Of a stretch of DNA of 49,502 nt, positions 8,688 through 16,959 are shown piece after piece. The position numbers and the translations under genes were made by a program. The DNA lies in contig JAGYWI010000023.1 of assembly GCA_018606805.1 (NCBI GenBank), forward strand, positions 1-49,502, read 5' to 3'. The first letter of the stretch is position 1, and each line of letters opens with the position of its first letter. Source of the stretch: Candidatus Magnetomicrobium cryptolimnococcus (GTDB lineage Bacteria > Nitrospirota > Thermodesulfovibrionia > Thermodesulfovibrionales > Magnetobacteriaceae). The notes beneath the pieces are model-generated. The model saw only the letters and a program-made list of their open reading frames with translations, did no database searches and was not told the origin of the DNA.

Positions 8688-8798
8688 TTACCCCTCTTCC
8701 TTCTTCATAGTTCCCTTTTCACCACACTTAGGGCATTTTTGTGGCTTACATCTGCCTTCCTTTTCAGCTCCACACTTTTCACATTTAAACACTGCCAT
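8688..8798 (-). CDS. RCKP-type rubredoxin-like mini-protein (36 aa)
   Basis: This tiny ORF reads MAVFKCEKCGAEKEGRCKPQ and then KCPKCGEKGTMKKEEG. The CEKC and CPKC pairs with the RCKPQKCPKC core match the family known as RCKP-type rubredoxin-like domain proteins, which are common in anaerobes. A GGAGGG site lies nine bases ahead of the ATG. It sits 49 bases downstream of the PerR-type regulator and directly upstream of rubredoxin. It probably binds iron or zinc; its partner is unknown. Confidence 0.85.
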   Translation of the reverse strand: MAVFKCEKCGAEKEGRCKPQKCPKCGEKGTMKKEEG

Positions 8799-8847
8799 AT
8801 TATTTATCCCTCCTTATTTTTATAAAAAACAGGGTATGTATTACCAA

Positions 8848-9258
8848 TTACTCTTTATTGTTTTTCTTCTCACAGGAGTTACAAACACCATAAAACTCAA
8901 CATGCACTTCTGCTATTTTAAACTCAGATATGGTATCATTTACCACATTAACATCTACACCATCAAATACATCAATAATCTTTCCACATTTCACACATAT
9001 CAGATGATGATGATTGGAAGTATCTGGGTCATATCTTTTCCTCTCTGGGTCTATGTTTAGTTCACGGATAGCACCTTTTTCTTTAAAAATCTCAAGCGTA
9101 TTATAAACCGTAGCAAAAGACATACCCGGTATTTGTTCCAAAGCAGCATGATATATATCCTCTGCCGAAGGGTGGGTACTATTGTTCGTCAACAGATTAG
9201 CAATAACCATCCTCTGCGGGGTAAGTTTTATACCTATGTCTCTAAACTGTTTAAACAT
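8848..9258 (-). CDS. Fur-family regulator, PerR-like
   Basis: The 136-residue repressor has the Fur winged helix (KLTPQRMVIANLL, FATVYNTLEIF) followed by the metal-sensing dimer domain. HHHLICVKCGKIID carries the sensing histidines and the first structural zinc pair (C88, C91); C126 and C129 near the end complete the site. The aspartate in KIID corresponds to the residue that separates peroxide-sensing PerR from iron-sensing Fur, which has glutamate there. PerR proteins derepress oxidative-stress genes when oxidised. Position at the head of the island makes it the likely regulator of the rubredoxins, flavodiiron protein and peroxiredoxin. Confidence 0.88.
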   Translation of the reverse strand: MFKQFRDIGIKLTPQRMVIANLLTNNSTHPSAEDIYHAALEQIPGMSFATVYNTLEIFKEKGAIRELNIDPERKRYDPDTSNHHHLICVKCGKIIDVFDGVDVNVVNDTISEFKIAEVHVEFYGVCNSCEKKNNKE

Positions 9259-9281
9259 TTTTTTCTGTATATTTTAATTCA

Positions 9282-9310
9282 TGTTATCATTTTAGGACAA
9301 TTATTATCAA
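9282..9310 (-). promoter_or_regulatory. Candidate promoter with a Fur/PerR-like box
   Basis: On the minus strand, TTGATA is followed after 17 bases by ATAACA, a plausible sigma-70 pair upstream of the regulator gene. The same segment contains two GATAAT/GATAAC half-sites (ttgataataattgtc and atgataac) that resemble Fur/PerR operators, so autoregulation is plausible. The match is by eye and short. Confidence 0.35.
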
Positions 9311-9426
9311 GTTTTTTTTCAGATGGTAAAAAATTTTTAAATTATGGTTAATTGCTAAAATATTAAGCACTTAGGTAATATTGAGTTTCTTAGATACATT
9401 TTTATTATACTTCATGAATATAATGC

Positions 9427-9630
9427 TGTTGGGGTTCAAAGGTGAAACCCCTTGAAAGGAAATTTGCATTAAAATATAGGAAAAGATAACAAGCATAACT
9501 GAATAGATTGCACGCTAAAAGTTTTAGGAAAAAGGGGGCGGGGGAATAACAGGGAGATGCGCCTCCGCACCCTTTTTATCTAAAAGGGTTTTCCCCCGCT
9601 CTTCTCTTTCCTTAAAACACTTTGCAAATA
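9427..9630. repeat. Gene-free stretch with a degenerate copy of the dispersed repeat
   Basis: Between the regulator promoter and the gene ending at 9651 there is no ORF. The stretch holds a small hairpin (ggggttcaaaggtgaaacccc, 9430-9450). From about 9515 it shows the repeat-family blocks ctaaaagttttaggaaa, atgcgcctccgcacccttt and aaaagggttttcccccgctc. Clean terminal inverted repeats are missing. It lies between a promoter and the 3' end of the next gene, and its hairpins may act as a terminator. Confidence 0.5.
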
Positions 9631-9650
9631 TTTTTTCAGTTTTCCTTCAT

Positions 9651-11066
9651 TTATTCTCTTTGAGCAAAGATGTCCCAAAACTCCACATCATCAAAGCAAC
9701 CTTCATGTATAATTGTCCCTTTATTATTTAGCAAAAAAATATAAGGGGTTTGTTGAGGATTTATTTTATTTATAACCGTACCTTCAATATCGTATAAAAC
9801 CGATAAATTCAGATTTTCCTCTATAGCCTTTTCTTCAAAGATATACCAATAGGGGCGGTCAAACCTTTTTTCTGGCTCCTTTGTAATCACATGTAAACCA
9901 GCCCAGAGGCCCTCTCCCATCATTCTAACATACCGCCTGTAAACGCTAACAAACTCATTATATATGCTATCCCCTCTGCTATTTGAAAGCAGACACAGGG
10001 CAAATATTTGGCGCTCGTTCATTGAGTTAAGCCTTTCTTTCAACGAAACCGACTCACCATTAGGCTGCACTCCAGTACCTGATAGAATCTTCAATGTATA
10101 GTCCACAGGAAACTGTTTTAACTGCCAGCTCTTTAAAGGAAAACAAAAATACTCCGTTAAGGATTTTATTTTCTGCACTATTGGTTCATAAGGATAGACT
10201 TCATAGGCTTTACAAAATGAGCTAATGGCACCTGTGGTATCGCCAGTTTCATAGGCTGATAGACCGTAATAATATAATCCTATGGCGTTATAGTTAGTTG
10301 GCCATTTATGGACGTACTTATCCATATATTTTTTTATAAGATAAATACCCTTTTGTTTTTTCCCAAGCTCATATAAAGCAGCCCCATTCAAAAGAATAGC
10401 CGGCGTATCATTTGTCAGTTTATAAGTATATCTTGCTAAAACCCCTTTCCCTTTTGTCATAAGCACTGTTGATAGTTTATTTAAAAGTCGCCAATTACCA
10501 TTTTCCCAAAGTTTTACTAGCTCATCTATACTAGCCCTTCTATTAGCAAACTCTGCCTCTATTGCCTCATCACTACGTACAAGCTTAAGGCCAAGCAGTA
10601 GACTTTTGGTTTCAATACGAAGTTGTTGTTTTTTATTAATTAAATAAAAAACGCTTTTAATCGTATCAGTGCTATCATTGTCAAGGGCATTTAAATCTAT
10701 AGTGGAGGCAAAATTATCATTAACCATAAATAACAGATCGCCTTCTTGTATTTCTAAAAAAGATGCCGGGCTTTTCTTTGATAACTTTTTTACGACACAG
10801 CATTTTTTTTTATTAAAATCAGTAGGCAGTATATCTACCAGCTCTCTCTTTAGGATAATTTCACTAAACAGTTTTTCAATGCTAAATGTTTTTTTCCAAA
10901 TCCCCTCAATAACACCATTTTTGACACCATCTTTGACGCCATCTTTTTTAACCAAAATCTTTACGGCACATTCAGGACAAGTCACAAGGCCGCCCTTTTC
11001 AGGAATCATTGCAGACCTTACAGAGCCAACCTGCTTTTCACATTTAGGACAAAATATCTTTATCAC
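9651..11066 (-). CDS. Zinc-ribbon/TPR protein with degenerate thioredoxin-like C-terminus
   Basis: The 471-residue protein starts at a GTG. It opens with a zinc ribbon (FCPKCEKQVG, TCPECAVKI), then has an eight-residue run built from DGVK/NGV units, a region about 70-160 with a PDZ-like feel (SPASFLEIQEGDLLFMV), and TPR-like helices at about 200-310. The last 120 residues resemble a TlpA/AhpC thioredoxin fold: LCLLSNSRGD stands where the CXXC helix would be, and QQTPYIFLLNNKGTIIHEG is the cis-proline and strand-4 signature. The redox pair is absent, so it is unlikely to be an active disulfide enzyme. No signal peptide is present. It may be an assembly or scaffold protein; the exact function is unknown. 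Confidence 0.55.
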   Translation of the reverse strand: MIKIFCPKCEKQVGSVRSAMIPEKGGLVTCPECAVKILVKKDGVKDGVKNGVIEGIWKKTFSIEKLFSEIILKRELVDILPTDFNKKKCCVVKKLSKKSPASFLEIQEGDLLFMVNDNFASTIDLNALDNDSTDTIKSVFYLINKKQQLRIETKSLLLGLKLVRSDEAIEAEFANRRASIDELVKLWENGNWRLLNKLSTVLMTKGKGVLARYTYKLTNDTPAILLNGAALYELGKKQKGIYLIKKYMDKYVHKWPTNYNAIGLYYYGLSAYETGDTTGAISSFCKAYEVYPYEPIVQKIKSLTEYFCFPLKSWQLKQFPVDYTLKILSGTGVQPNGESVSLKERLNSMNERQIFALCLLSNSRGDSIYNEFVSVYRRYVRMMGEGLWAGLHVITKEPEKRFDRPYWYIFEEKAIEENLNLSVLYDIEGTVINKINPQQTPYIFLLNNKGTIIHEGCFDDVEFWDIFAQRE

Positions 11067-11128
11067 TTAACACTCGGTAGTTTATAGTCTTTATTATAAG
11101 TGCTTCTTTAATGGTGATACGGTAACTG

Positions 11129-13294
11129 CTATTTCTTTTTAGCAGGTGTCTTACTTTTTGAACTCTTATCTATAGATGCCACTGATGCTACTGAAAAATC
11201 CTTTGTACTGCTTTTAGCCTTCTTTGTTAAATCCGCAGATACCACTACATCAGTTTTCTTAGCTACCTTTAAAGCATCTTTCGGTAAAACCTCTTTTGAA
11301 GCTTTAGCAGTTTTACCTTGCAAGACATTCTTTAAAATACCCTTTTCTTTGTCAACCACCTTTTGTGTATCCACAACCACCTTCGATACACCAGAGACAC
11401 CTTTTACGTCTAACTTTTCTGAAACCTTGCTCCTATTAGCGGCAGCTCCAGCCGTTTTAGACACTATTTTATTAATATTAGTAGAAGTATTAGCCACATC
11501 TGCGCTATTAATAGAACTACCCTTTGAAGCCACCTTTACTATTTCATCACGTTTACTAGCACTAACGCTTGATTTATCTTTAGTAACATCACTTTGCTTG
11601 TCTTTTTTTACTGCACCTTTTACTTCAGTCTTTGATTCAACTGATTCAGATTTACCTTTATTAACACTACTCTTTGCTTTATTAATAGCAGTATCTTTAT
11701 CTTCCGTTACATCTTTTTTACTGCTACTATTATTAAAACTCCTACTAAGCCTCTTTGATGGCCTAATTGGTTCATATTTAGCCAGCGTTAACACCTTATC
11801 ATCATCCAATTTCCTACCAGCTTTGCTTGTATTAACAATATGACGTTTATCACTGACTTTATTTTCAACAACCTTTTTTTCTTTGTCCACCACAGCGCTG
11901 CTTTTAATTGCAAGCTCCCTCTCCTGCCCTACCACTTCATTGTTTGTATTTACATCCTTGATTTGATGAGATTTAACGTCAGCCACCTGCTGTTCCTTTT
12001 CTATACGTATAGCATTAAGTACGCTTTGCCCCTCGCTGTCTTCGTTATCACTATTAACTTCATTATTAATTTCTATACGCTTAGACTCTACCGAACGCTT
12101 GTTGTTATTATCAACCTCTTTATCTTCAGCGATTTTATCATTAGAATTGCTTTCTACAGGGTCTTTTTCTACAACAGCGGAGCTGCCTTCAGCACCAAGA
12201 TTTCTTTTATACGGAATAGTACTATTGTAAACAGACAAGAAGACATATTTTTGCCCGATAGGGATTTTAAGCTCATAGCTATCCACATCAGGTGGTATAC
12301 AGTCTTGCTTGAGTTCCGGATTAAGCTCTTTAATCTTCTGCACGGTAGTGTTAACCGTTTTAGCAATAAAAGTCAACGTCGCCGGCGGCGCTACCGTAAC
12401 TGTATCATAATCGAAAACACCATTTTCTTGCCTGCCATCTATACCATTAGCACCGTTTTCACTATTTTTCTCTATCCCGTACTTTTCCGGCTCTTGTGCT
12501 ATCTCCGTAACTGCTATAAACTTCGGGACATAATCTTTAGTTTCTTTTGTGATATGACTTGACTGGGAAATTTCCCAGAAATTTTCAGTGTTACTCCTAT
12601 CAATGGCACGCTCAATAGCGCCCTCCCCAGCGTTGTACGATGCTAAGGCCAAATCCCACGACCCAAACCTCTCATACAGATAACTTAAATACCTCGATGC
12701 CGCCTCTGTAGATTTAATAGGGTCCCTTCGCTCGTCAACCCAACGGTCTATTTTTAAATCAAACCGTTTGGCAGTTGCTGCGATAAATTGCCACGGTCCC
12801 ACGGCATCCTTTGGTGATATAGCATTTACATTGTATCCACTTTCTATAATAGGCAAATACGCTAGGTCTGCCGGCAAACCATTTTTAATCAAAATATCCT
12901 GTATCACCGGTATATACTCATCTGCCTTAGTCAACAGCGTGCTAACCGACCTCTGCCTTTGTGAGTATATACTAAGAAACTCCTCAATAGTAGCCACAGC
13001 TGCCTCATCTGCCTGATAATTTATTAACTCCAGTATCGAGCTATTTACCACAAGACTTGAATCAAACCCCTCAAAATAATAAAACCGGCGAGGCTCCATC
13101 CAATTTACCATATTATTAAATAATAAGTTCCTCTCACCGTCTCTGTCCTTATGATACGACGTAGACTCATTAACTAATACACCAGAGTTCACCTCTGTAC
13201 CACTATTGTTCATAGTACGGTATATTAAGGCCAACCCGTCAAACGGTACGGTTACTACAAATAATAATACTATTAATATAATAATCTTTTTCAT
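11129..13294 (-). CDS. MltD-like lytic transglycosylase with long Lys/Ser-rich tail
   Basis: A signal peptide (MKKIIILIVLLFVVTVPFDG) precedes a family 1 SLT domain at about 125-235. The catalytic glutamate is E151 in IIESGYN, with the family motifs VGPWQFIAATAKRF and ALASYNAGEGAI. A LysM-like segment (TLTFIAKTVNTTVQKIKELNPEL) follows at about 300-345. From about 360 to the end (721) the protein is low-complexity, rich in Lys, Ser, Val and Asp. Lytic transglycosylases cleave murein strands with formation of 1,6-anhydro ends during wall remodelling. The tail of some 360 residues is unusually long; it could bind an anionic polymer or span the periplasm. Confidence 0.88.
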   Translation of the reverse strand: MKKIIILIVLLFVVTVPFDGLALIYRTMNNSGTEVNSGVLVNESTSYHKDRDGERNLLFNNMVNWMEPRRFYYFEGFDSSLVVNSSILELINYQADEAAVATIEEFLSIYSQRQRSVSTLLTKADEYIPVIQDILIKNGLPADLAYLPIIESGYNVNAISPKDAVGPWQFIAATAKRFDLKIDRWVDERRDPIKSTEAASRYLSYLYERFGSWDLALASYNAGEGAIERAIDRSNTENFWEISQSSHITKETKDYVPKFIAVTEIAQEPEKYGIEKNSENGANGIDGRQENGVFDYDTVTVAPPATLTFIAKTVNTTVQKIKELNPELKQDCIPPDVDSYELKIPIGQKYVFLSVYNSTIPYKRNLGAEGSSAVVEKDPVESNSNDKIAEDKEVDNNNKRSVESKRIEINNEVNSDNEDSEGQSVLNAIRIEKEQQVADVKSHQIKDVNTNNEVVGQERELAIKSSAVVDKEKKVVENKVSDKRHIVNTSKAGRKLDDDKVLTLAKYEPIRPSKRLSRSFNNSSSKKDVTEDKDTAINKAKSSVNKGKSESVESKTEVKGAVKKDKQSDVTKDKSSVSASKRDEIVKVASKGSSINSADVANTSTNINKIVSKTAGAAANRSKVSEKLDVKGVSGVSKVVVDTQKVVDKEKGILKNVLQGKTAKASKEVLPKDALKVAKKTDVVVSADLTKKAKSSTKDFSVASVASIDKSSKSKTPAKKK

Positions 13295-13374
13295 ATTAGA
13301 AAGATTACAAAAAAGGAATCATTTAAGTCAAGTAATAAATTCATCCTTAATAAATTATCCAAAAAATCCTTGGG

Positions 13375-15651
13375 TTAAATCTTCTGTTTGAAGGCTAAAA
13401 TAGCCTGCATTCGTAGTGTTTTAAGATACCATAGTTGGTGCTTGGGTATAACTATTTCACTTGAATAAATCTTATCTGCATATATAATTCCAATGGGTAA
13501 ACTATTAACAACAATGGGTAAGAGTATAAAGGTTTGAGCATTAACAGCCCTTCGATACCACAAAGGTATCTTTGCCTTTATATCCGGGGCATTAATGTTT
13601 GTAACAACTATTTCAGTGTTTTTCCGCAGTGCAATGTTAAAAATATCAGCATCCTCTTCAATACGAAAACGAAAGTCCTTCGTTATTTTATCTACATCCG
13701 GTCCAAAGCCAAAACGTGCCTCCATAACATTTGTGCGTGCATTTCTTATACAAATAACCGTCCTAAAAAATTCCATTCCACGATAAATAATTTCCAGTAT
13801 AATTTGTAAAATATCATTTATAGTATAATCCTCTAAAAGAGAGCTCATGACATCAAACACTCCCTTTTGCAGTATATCATCCAAAGATGTATACACTACC
13901 TGTTTTGTCTCAATAACCCCCTTCTTATCAGTAACAATAATATCCTCATGCTCCTGCATCCCCTCATCCAGTTTATTTTCACTAACCACAGGTTTATCCT
14001 GCTCAGTAGTATACTCGGCTGAATTTTCCAGATATTTGCTTATTCTTATAAAAAAAGGCTCTTGAGATAATTTTGTAGTAAACACCTTTGAATAAGTGTC
14101 TAAATCCACAATTAAGGCGCCAATTAGTTTCGATACATCATTGTCTGTAATAATAAAACTATCTTCATATTTCCTTTTTAAAACCTTAACATCCTTCTCC
14201 TTAGTCTTTTGGTCTTTCTTGTCATCAACCAAAATGGCACACAATGAATATGAAAAAGTAGCTATATGCCTTAACCGATCATTTTCAGACATTGGCCTCA
14301 CAGCCTTAGCAACCTTTAGTTTTTGCATACTATCAATAATAACGTCTGGAATATTCCACTCCCTCGCTATAGCAATCCCTAAATCCTCATAAGAAATGCC
14401 AAGCACCTGACGCGACCCATCATCAATATCAACGTCCCCAGTTACCATCAACTCTGCCACTTCGCGGTAATCCTCCGGTAAATAAAAGGCCACAAGCGTC
14501 CTGCCCAAATCCGTAAAAATTGAACATATAAACGCCTCTTCTTCATTTAGATTACCAACACGTTTAGCCAAGTCCTTCGCTATAACACCACTAACGTAGG
14601 AGTTTATTATCAGATTTCGAAGCTCCTCGGCTATATTTTTGTCTTGCATTTGCTCTAAAAGCAATAAGGATAATGCCAAATTCCTTACTTGCTTAAACCC
14701 AACAAGCATAACCGCCCGCGACACTGTGGAGACCTTACCACCGTATTGAGCATAAAAAGCCGTATTTACCATTTTTAGGAGCTTATTTGTCAAGGCAAAA
14801 TCATTCAACACATTATTCGTCAAATCCGCTATAGAGATTTCATCAAAATCCGCCTTTGCCGGCAACTTGCTAAATACATTAATAGTGCGCGTAAAGGCTG
14901 GGAAATCACTGTTTCTGTTCATTCTAAGGTGTAGCCTATCTATAGTATCCCGCTTTTTGGACTCATAGCCAGCCTCTGGCAACTCCATAGCATCCATTGC
15001 ACTGCCGCTACCGCTGCCACCTAAAAAGTCAATAAAATCGCCTCCAAAGTCAAGTGTTTCTCCTTTATAGTTGGCTTTATATATATTAAAAGTATCCTTT
15101 TTACCTTTTAACTGTGTAGTACGCACAAATGTACACATTATGGTATTTGACGCCGATAGTGAATGATACGTAATATCAGATAAATAAATATCCCCCGCCT
15201 CCGCTAAAGTTTCAAACCTCGCAGCTACATTAACCACATCACCAAAAACATCATTACTTTCTATTAAAACCTCACCCGTGTGCATACCAATACGCACATG
15301 CAAAGGAAACTTCAACTTGTGAGTATTGTTAAACGACTCCATCTCCTTTTGTATATCAATAGCCGTCCCCAACGCCTTCTGCGCATCCCGAAAATACGAA
15401 AGTGTTGCCTCCCCCACAGACTTTACAAAAACGCCACCGCTTTTTTTAACCACGCCCTCTATCATAGCATTTTGGCGCTTAAACACTATACGGCTCTCCA
15501 CATCGCCAACACGCTCAGCAAACGTGGTAGACCCCACAAAGTCCGTCAACATAACCGTTACCAACTGCCTCTCCTGTCTTTTCAGATTCACCTTCTCGAC
15601 AGTCTTTGCAACCATTCCCTCTTCTTTCTTTGGTTTATCCTTGTTAATCAT
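13375..15651 (-). CDS. Adenylate/guanylate cyclase-HDOD-GAF signalling protein
   Basis: The 758-residue protein is a three-domain fusion. A class III cyclase domain (about 28-195) has the first metal aspartate (D37 in MLTDFVGST), HVRIGMHTGEV, and DVVNVAARFE with the transition-state Asn and Arg. The second metal position reads SVGEATLSYF, so the usual GD is GE. An HDOD domain (about 250-445; TNNVLNDFALTNKLLKMVN, GFKQVRNLALSLL) and a C-terminal GAF-like domain (about 600-750) follow. There is no membrane segment, so it acts in the cytoplasm. It may make cAMP or cGMP in response to the GAF ligand, or work as a nucleotide sensor if the active site is weak. The start has only a poor ribosome site. 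Confidence 0.85.
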   Translation of the reverse strand: MINKDKPKKEEGMVAKTVEKVNLKRQERQLVTVMLTDFVGSTTFAERVGDVESRIVFKRQNAMIEGVVKKSGGVFVKSVGEATLSYFRDAQKALGTAIDIQKEMESFNNTHKLKFPLHVRIGMHTGEVLIESNDVFGDVVNVAARFETLAEAGDIYLSDITYHSLSASNTIMCTFVRTTQLKGKKDTFNIYKANYKGETLDFGGDFIDFLGGSGSGSAMDAMELPEAGYESKKRDTIDRLHLRMNRNSDFPAFTRTINVFSKLPAKADFDEISIADLTNNVLNDFALTNKLLKMVNTAFYAQYGGKVSTVSRAVMLVGFKQVRNLALSLLLLEQMQDKNIAEELRNLIINSYVSGVIAKDLAKRVGNLNEEEAFICSIFTDLGRTLVAFYLPEDYREVAELMVTGDVDIDDGSRQVLGISYEDLGIAIAREWNIPDVIIDSMQKLKVAKAVRPMSENDRLRHIATFSYSLCAILVDDKKDQKTKEKDVKVLKRKYEDSFIITDNDVSKLIGALIVDLDTYSKVFTTKLSQEPFFIRISKYLENSAEYTTEQDKPVVSENKLDEGMQEHEDIIVTDKKGVIETKQVVYTSLDDILQKGVFDVMSSLLEDYTINDILQIILEIIYRGMEFFRTVICIRNARTNVMEARFGFGPDVDKITKDFRFRIEEDADIFNIALRKNTEIVVTNINAPDIKAKIPLWYRRAVNAQTFILLPIVVNSLPIGIIYADKIYSSEIVIPKHQLWYLKTLRMQAILAFKQKI

Positions 15652-15676
15652 TATGCTTATAATATTCGGTCAAAAA

Positions 15677-15865
15677 CTAAAATACTTTACTTTCTAAAGC
15701 ACACCTTGGCTCATCCAATATCCTCTTGATAACTAATTCAGCCTCTTCTTTCCCACTAACCTCCACAAACCAACCCCAGCCAATTACGTACACCCTCCCA
15801 CCATGTTCAAACATAGCAGGCTCACCACTAACATCAATAATAGTACCATCAGCTAATCGCGCCAT
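15677..15865 (-). CDS. Small conserved-looking protein of unknown function (62 aa)
   Basis: The start at 15865 (MARLADGTIIDVSGEPAMFE) is chosen because AAGGAGGAAGG lies just upstream; the ATG 30 bases earlier has no such site. The protein is a compact alpha/beta sequence (GGRVYVIGWGWFVEV, AELVIKRIL) with no transmembrane segment or recognised domain. It ends 25 bases before the cyclase-HDOD start and is probably cotranscribed with it. A small adaptor role is possible but unsupported. Confidence 0.6.
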   Translation of the reverse strand: MARLADGTIIDVSGEPAMFEHGGRVYVIGWGWFVEVSGKEEAELVIKRILDEPRCALESKVF

Positions 15866-15877
15866 ACTGCCTTCCTC

Positions 15878-15918
15878 CTTAATTTTATAATACAATATTA
15901 TCCGACATTTTGTATAAT
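15878..15918. repeat. Left 41-bp direct repeat flanking the DUF3800 gene
   Basis: This segment (cttaattttataataca, then tattatccga, then tataat) matches 16910-16950 at 38 of 41 positions in the same orientation, 1032 bp apart. It contains a -10-like TATAAT at 15913-15918 for the rightward gene and abuts the ribosome site of the leftward 62-residue gene. Confidence 0.8.
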
Positions 15919-15959
15919 GTTAGACGGCATATGCGTAGTAACATTACGGAGGTCTTTTA

Positions 15960-16721
15960 ATGGAAATTATATATATTGACGAATCAGGCGACAATGGTGT
16001 ACGACATGGAAGCTCGCCACTGTATATTATATCAGGGTTGTCTATTGAAAGTTGCCAATGGAAACAATTAAATCTTGGATTTATTAAAATAAAACAGGAC
16101 ATAGTAAAAGATATCGGAACGAATATTGAGGAACTTAAAGGGGAACATATTTTTCAACATACAGGGGATTTTTATAATGTAAAATTAAGCAAGGGTTATC
16201 TAAAAGACATTTATTTAAGAATAATTACTTTACTCTTTAGTAACAATGTTAAATTTTTTGTGTTGATAAAATCAAAAGAAAAGTTTTTAAAAGAAAAAAA
16301 ACTAGATACCCATACTCCTAATAAGAAAATAATAGAAAAACTAAATATAGAATTTTTAGAATATTGTTGGAACACCTATCTTGATTCATATGAAGAGTAT
16401 TTGATTAACAAATCACTTCAAACAGGTATTCAACAAAATGGATTAATTTATTATGACAAAAATCATGAAAAATATGTAAGAAGAATAGTTAGAAATTTTT
16501 CCAGAAAAACTAATGCAACCAATCAAATTCCATTTAGTGGCATAATTGAAGACCCCATTTTTGTAAACTCTAAATCCTCATTTATGATACAACTTGCTGA
16601 CATAATAGCATATACGTATAGTAAAATTTATAAAGGTAAGAGTCCAAAAGACTTATTCCATATAGATGATAATCACAAAAGAGAGTTTAAAAACAGAAAC
16701 ATTATTCACAATCCACTATAA
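15960..16721 (+). CDS. DUF3800 family protein, predicted RNase H-like nuclease
   Basis: The 253-residue protein opens with the DUF3800 hallmark IIYIDESGD (two acidic residues) and has the late QLADIIAYTYSKIY helix with its conserved aspartate. These are the likely metal ligands of an RNase H-like fold. A GGAGG site precedes the ATG. Members of this family often travel with mobile or defence regions, and the biochemical function is not settled. The gene is visibly more A+T-rich than comM, is alone on its strand between the 62-residue gene (-) and comM (+), and is bracketed by 41-bp direct repeats. All of this points to recent insertion. Confidence 0.82.
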   Translation: MEIIYIDESGDNGVRHGSSPLYIISGLSIESCQWKQLNLGFIKIKQDIVKDIGTNIEELKGEHIFQHTGDFYNVKLSKGYLKDIYLRIITLLFSNNVKFFVLIKSKEKFLKEKKLDTHTPNKKIIEKLNIEFLEYCWNTYLDSYEEYLINKSLQTGIQQNGLIYYDKNHEKYVRRIVRNFSRKTNATNQIPFSGIIEDPIFVNSKSSFMIQLADIIAYTYSKIYKGKSPKDLFHIDDNHKREFKNRNIIHNPL

Positions 16722-16722
16722 C

Positions 16723-16758
16723 AAAAAGGAGTTTCCTTCCATGGAGAAAACCCCTTTT
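16723..16758 (+). terminator. Palindromic terminator after the DUF3800 gene
   Basis: An imperfect palindrome centred on CCATGG (aaaaggagtttccttcc / ggagaaaaccccttttc) starts two bases after the stop codon, and a ctttttag run follows. It fits an intrinsic terminator. Confidence 0.5.
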
Positions 16759-16909
16759 CGCTTTTTAGTGCACATAAAGGTCTCAACCTTCCTTCTAATT
16801 GGTGTAACCTACCTCACCCCTCCAGGTGTCTCGGCTACACGTTTATATTTTATATAAAATACGATTCTTTGTCAAGTTTTTTCTTTTACTTTGCCATATA
16901 TTTTTCCTA

Positions 16910-16950
16910 CTTAATTTTATAATACATTATTATCCGAAATTTTATATAAT
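16910..16950 (+). promoter_or_regulatory. Right 41-bp direct repeat; comM promoter
   Basis: This is the second copy of the repeat at 15878-15918. It carries TATAAT at 16945-16950, only nine bases before the comM ATG, and no Shine-Dalgarno sequence lies between. The comM message may therefore be leaderless or nearly so. The -35 region is not clear. Confidence 0.5.
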
Positions 16951-16959
16951 TTATACACT

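Noticed and set aside
11349-12562. Plus-strand ORFs of 164 and 240 residues
   Set aside because: They are shadows of the lytic transglycosylase gene; their composition mirrors its Lys/Ser-rich codons.
16666-16857. 63-residue ORF after the DUF3800 gene
   Set aside because: It overlaps the DUF3800 end and runs through the terminator palindrome, with no ribosome site.
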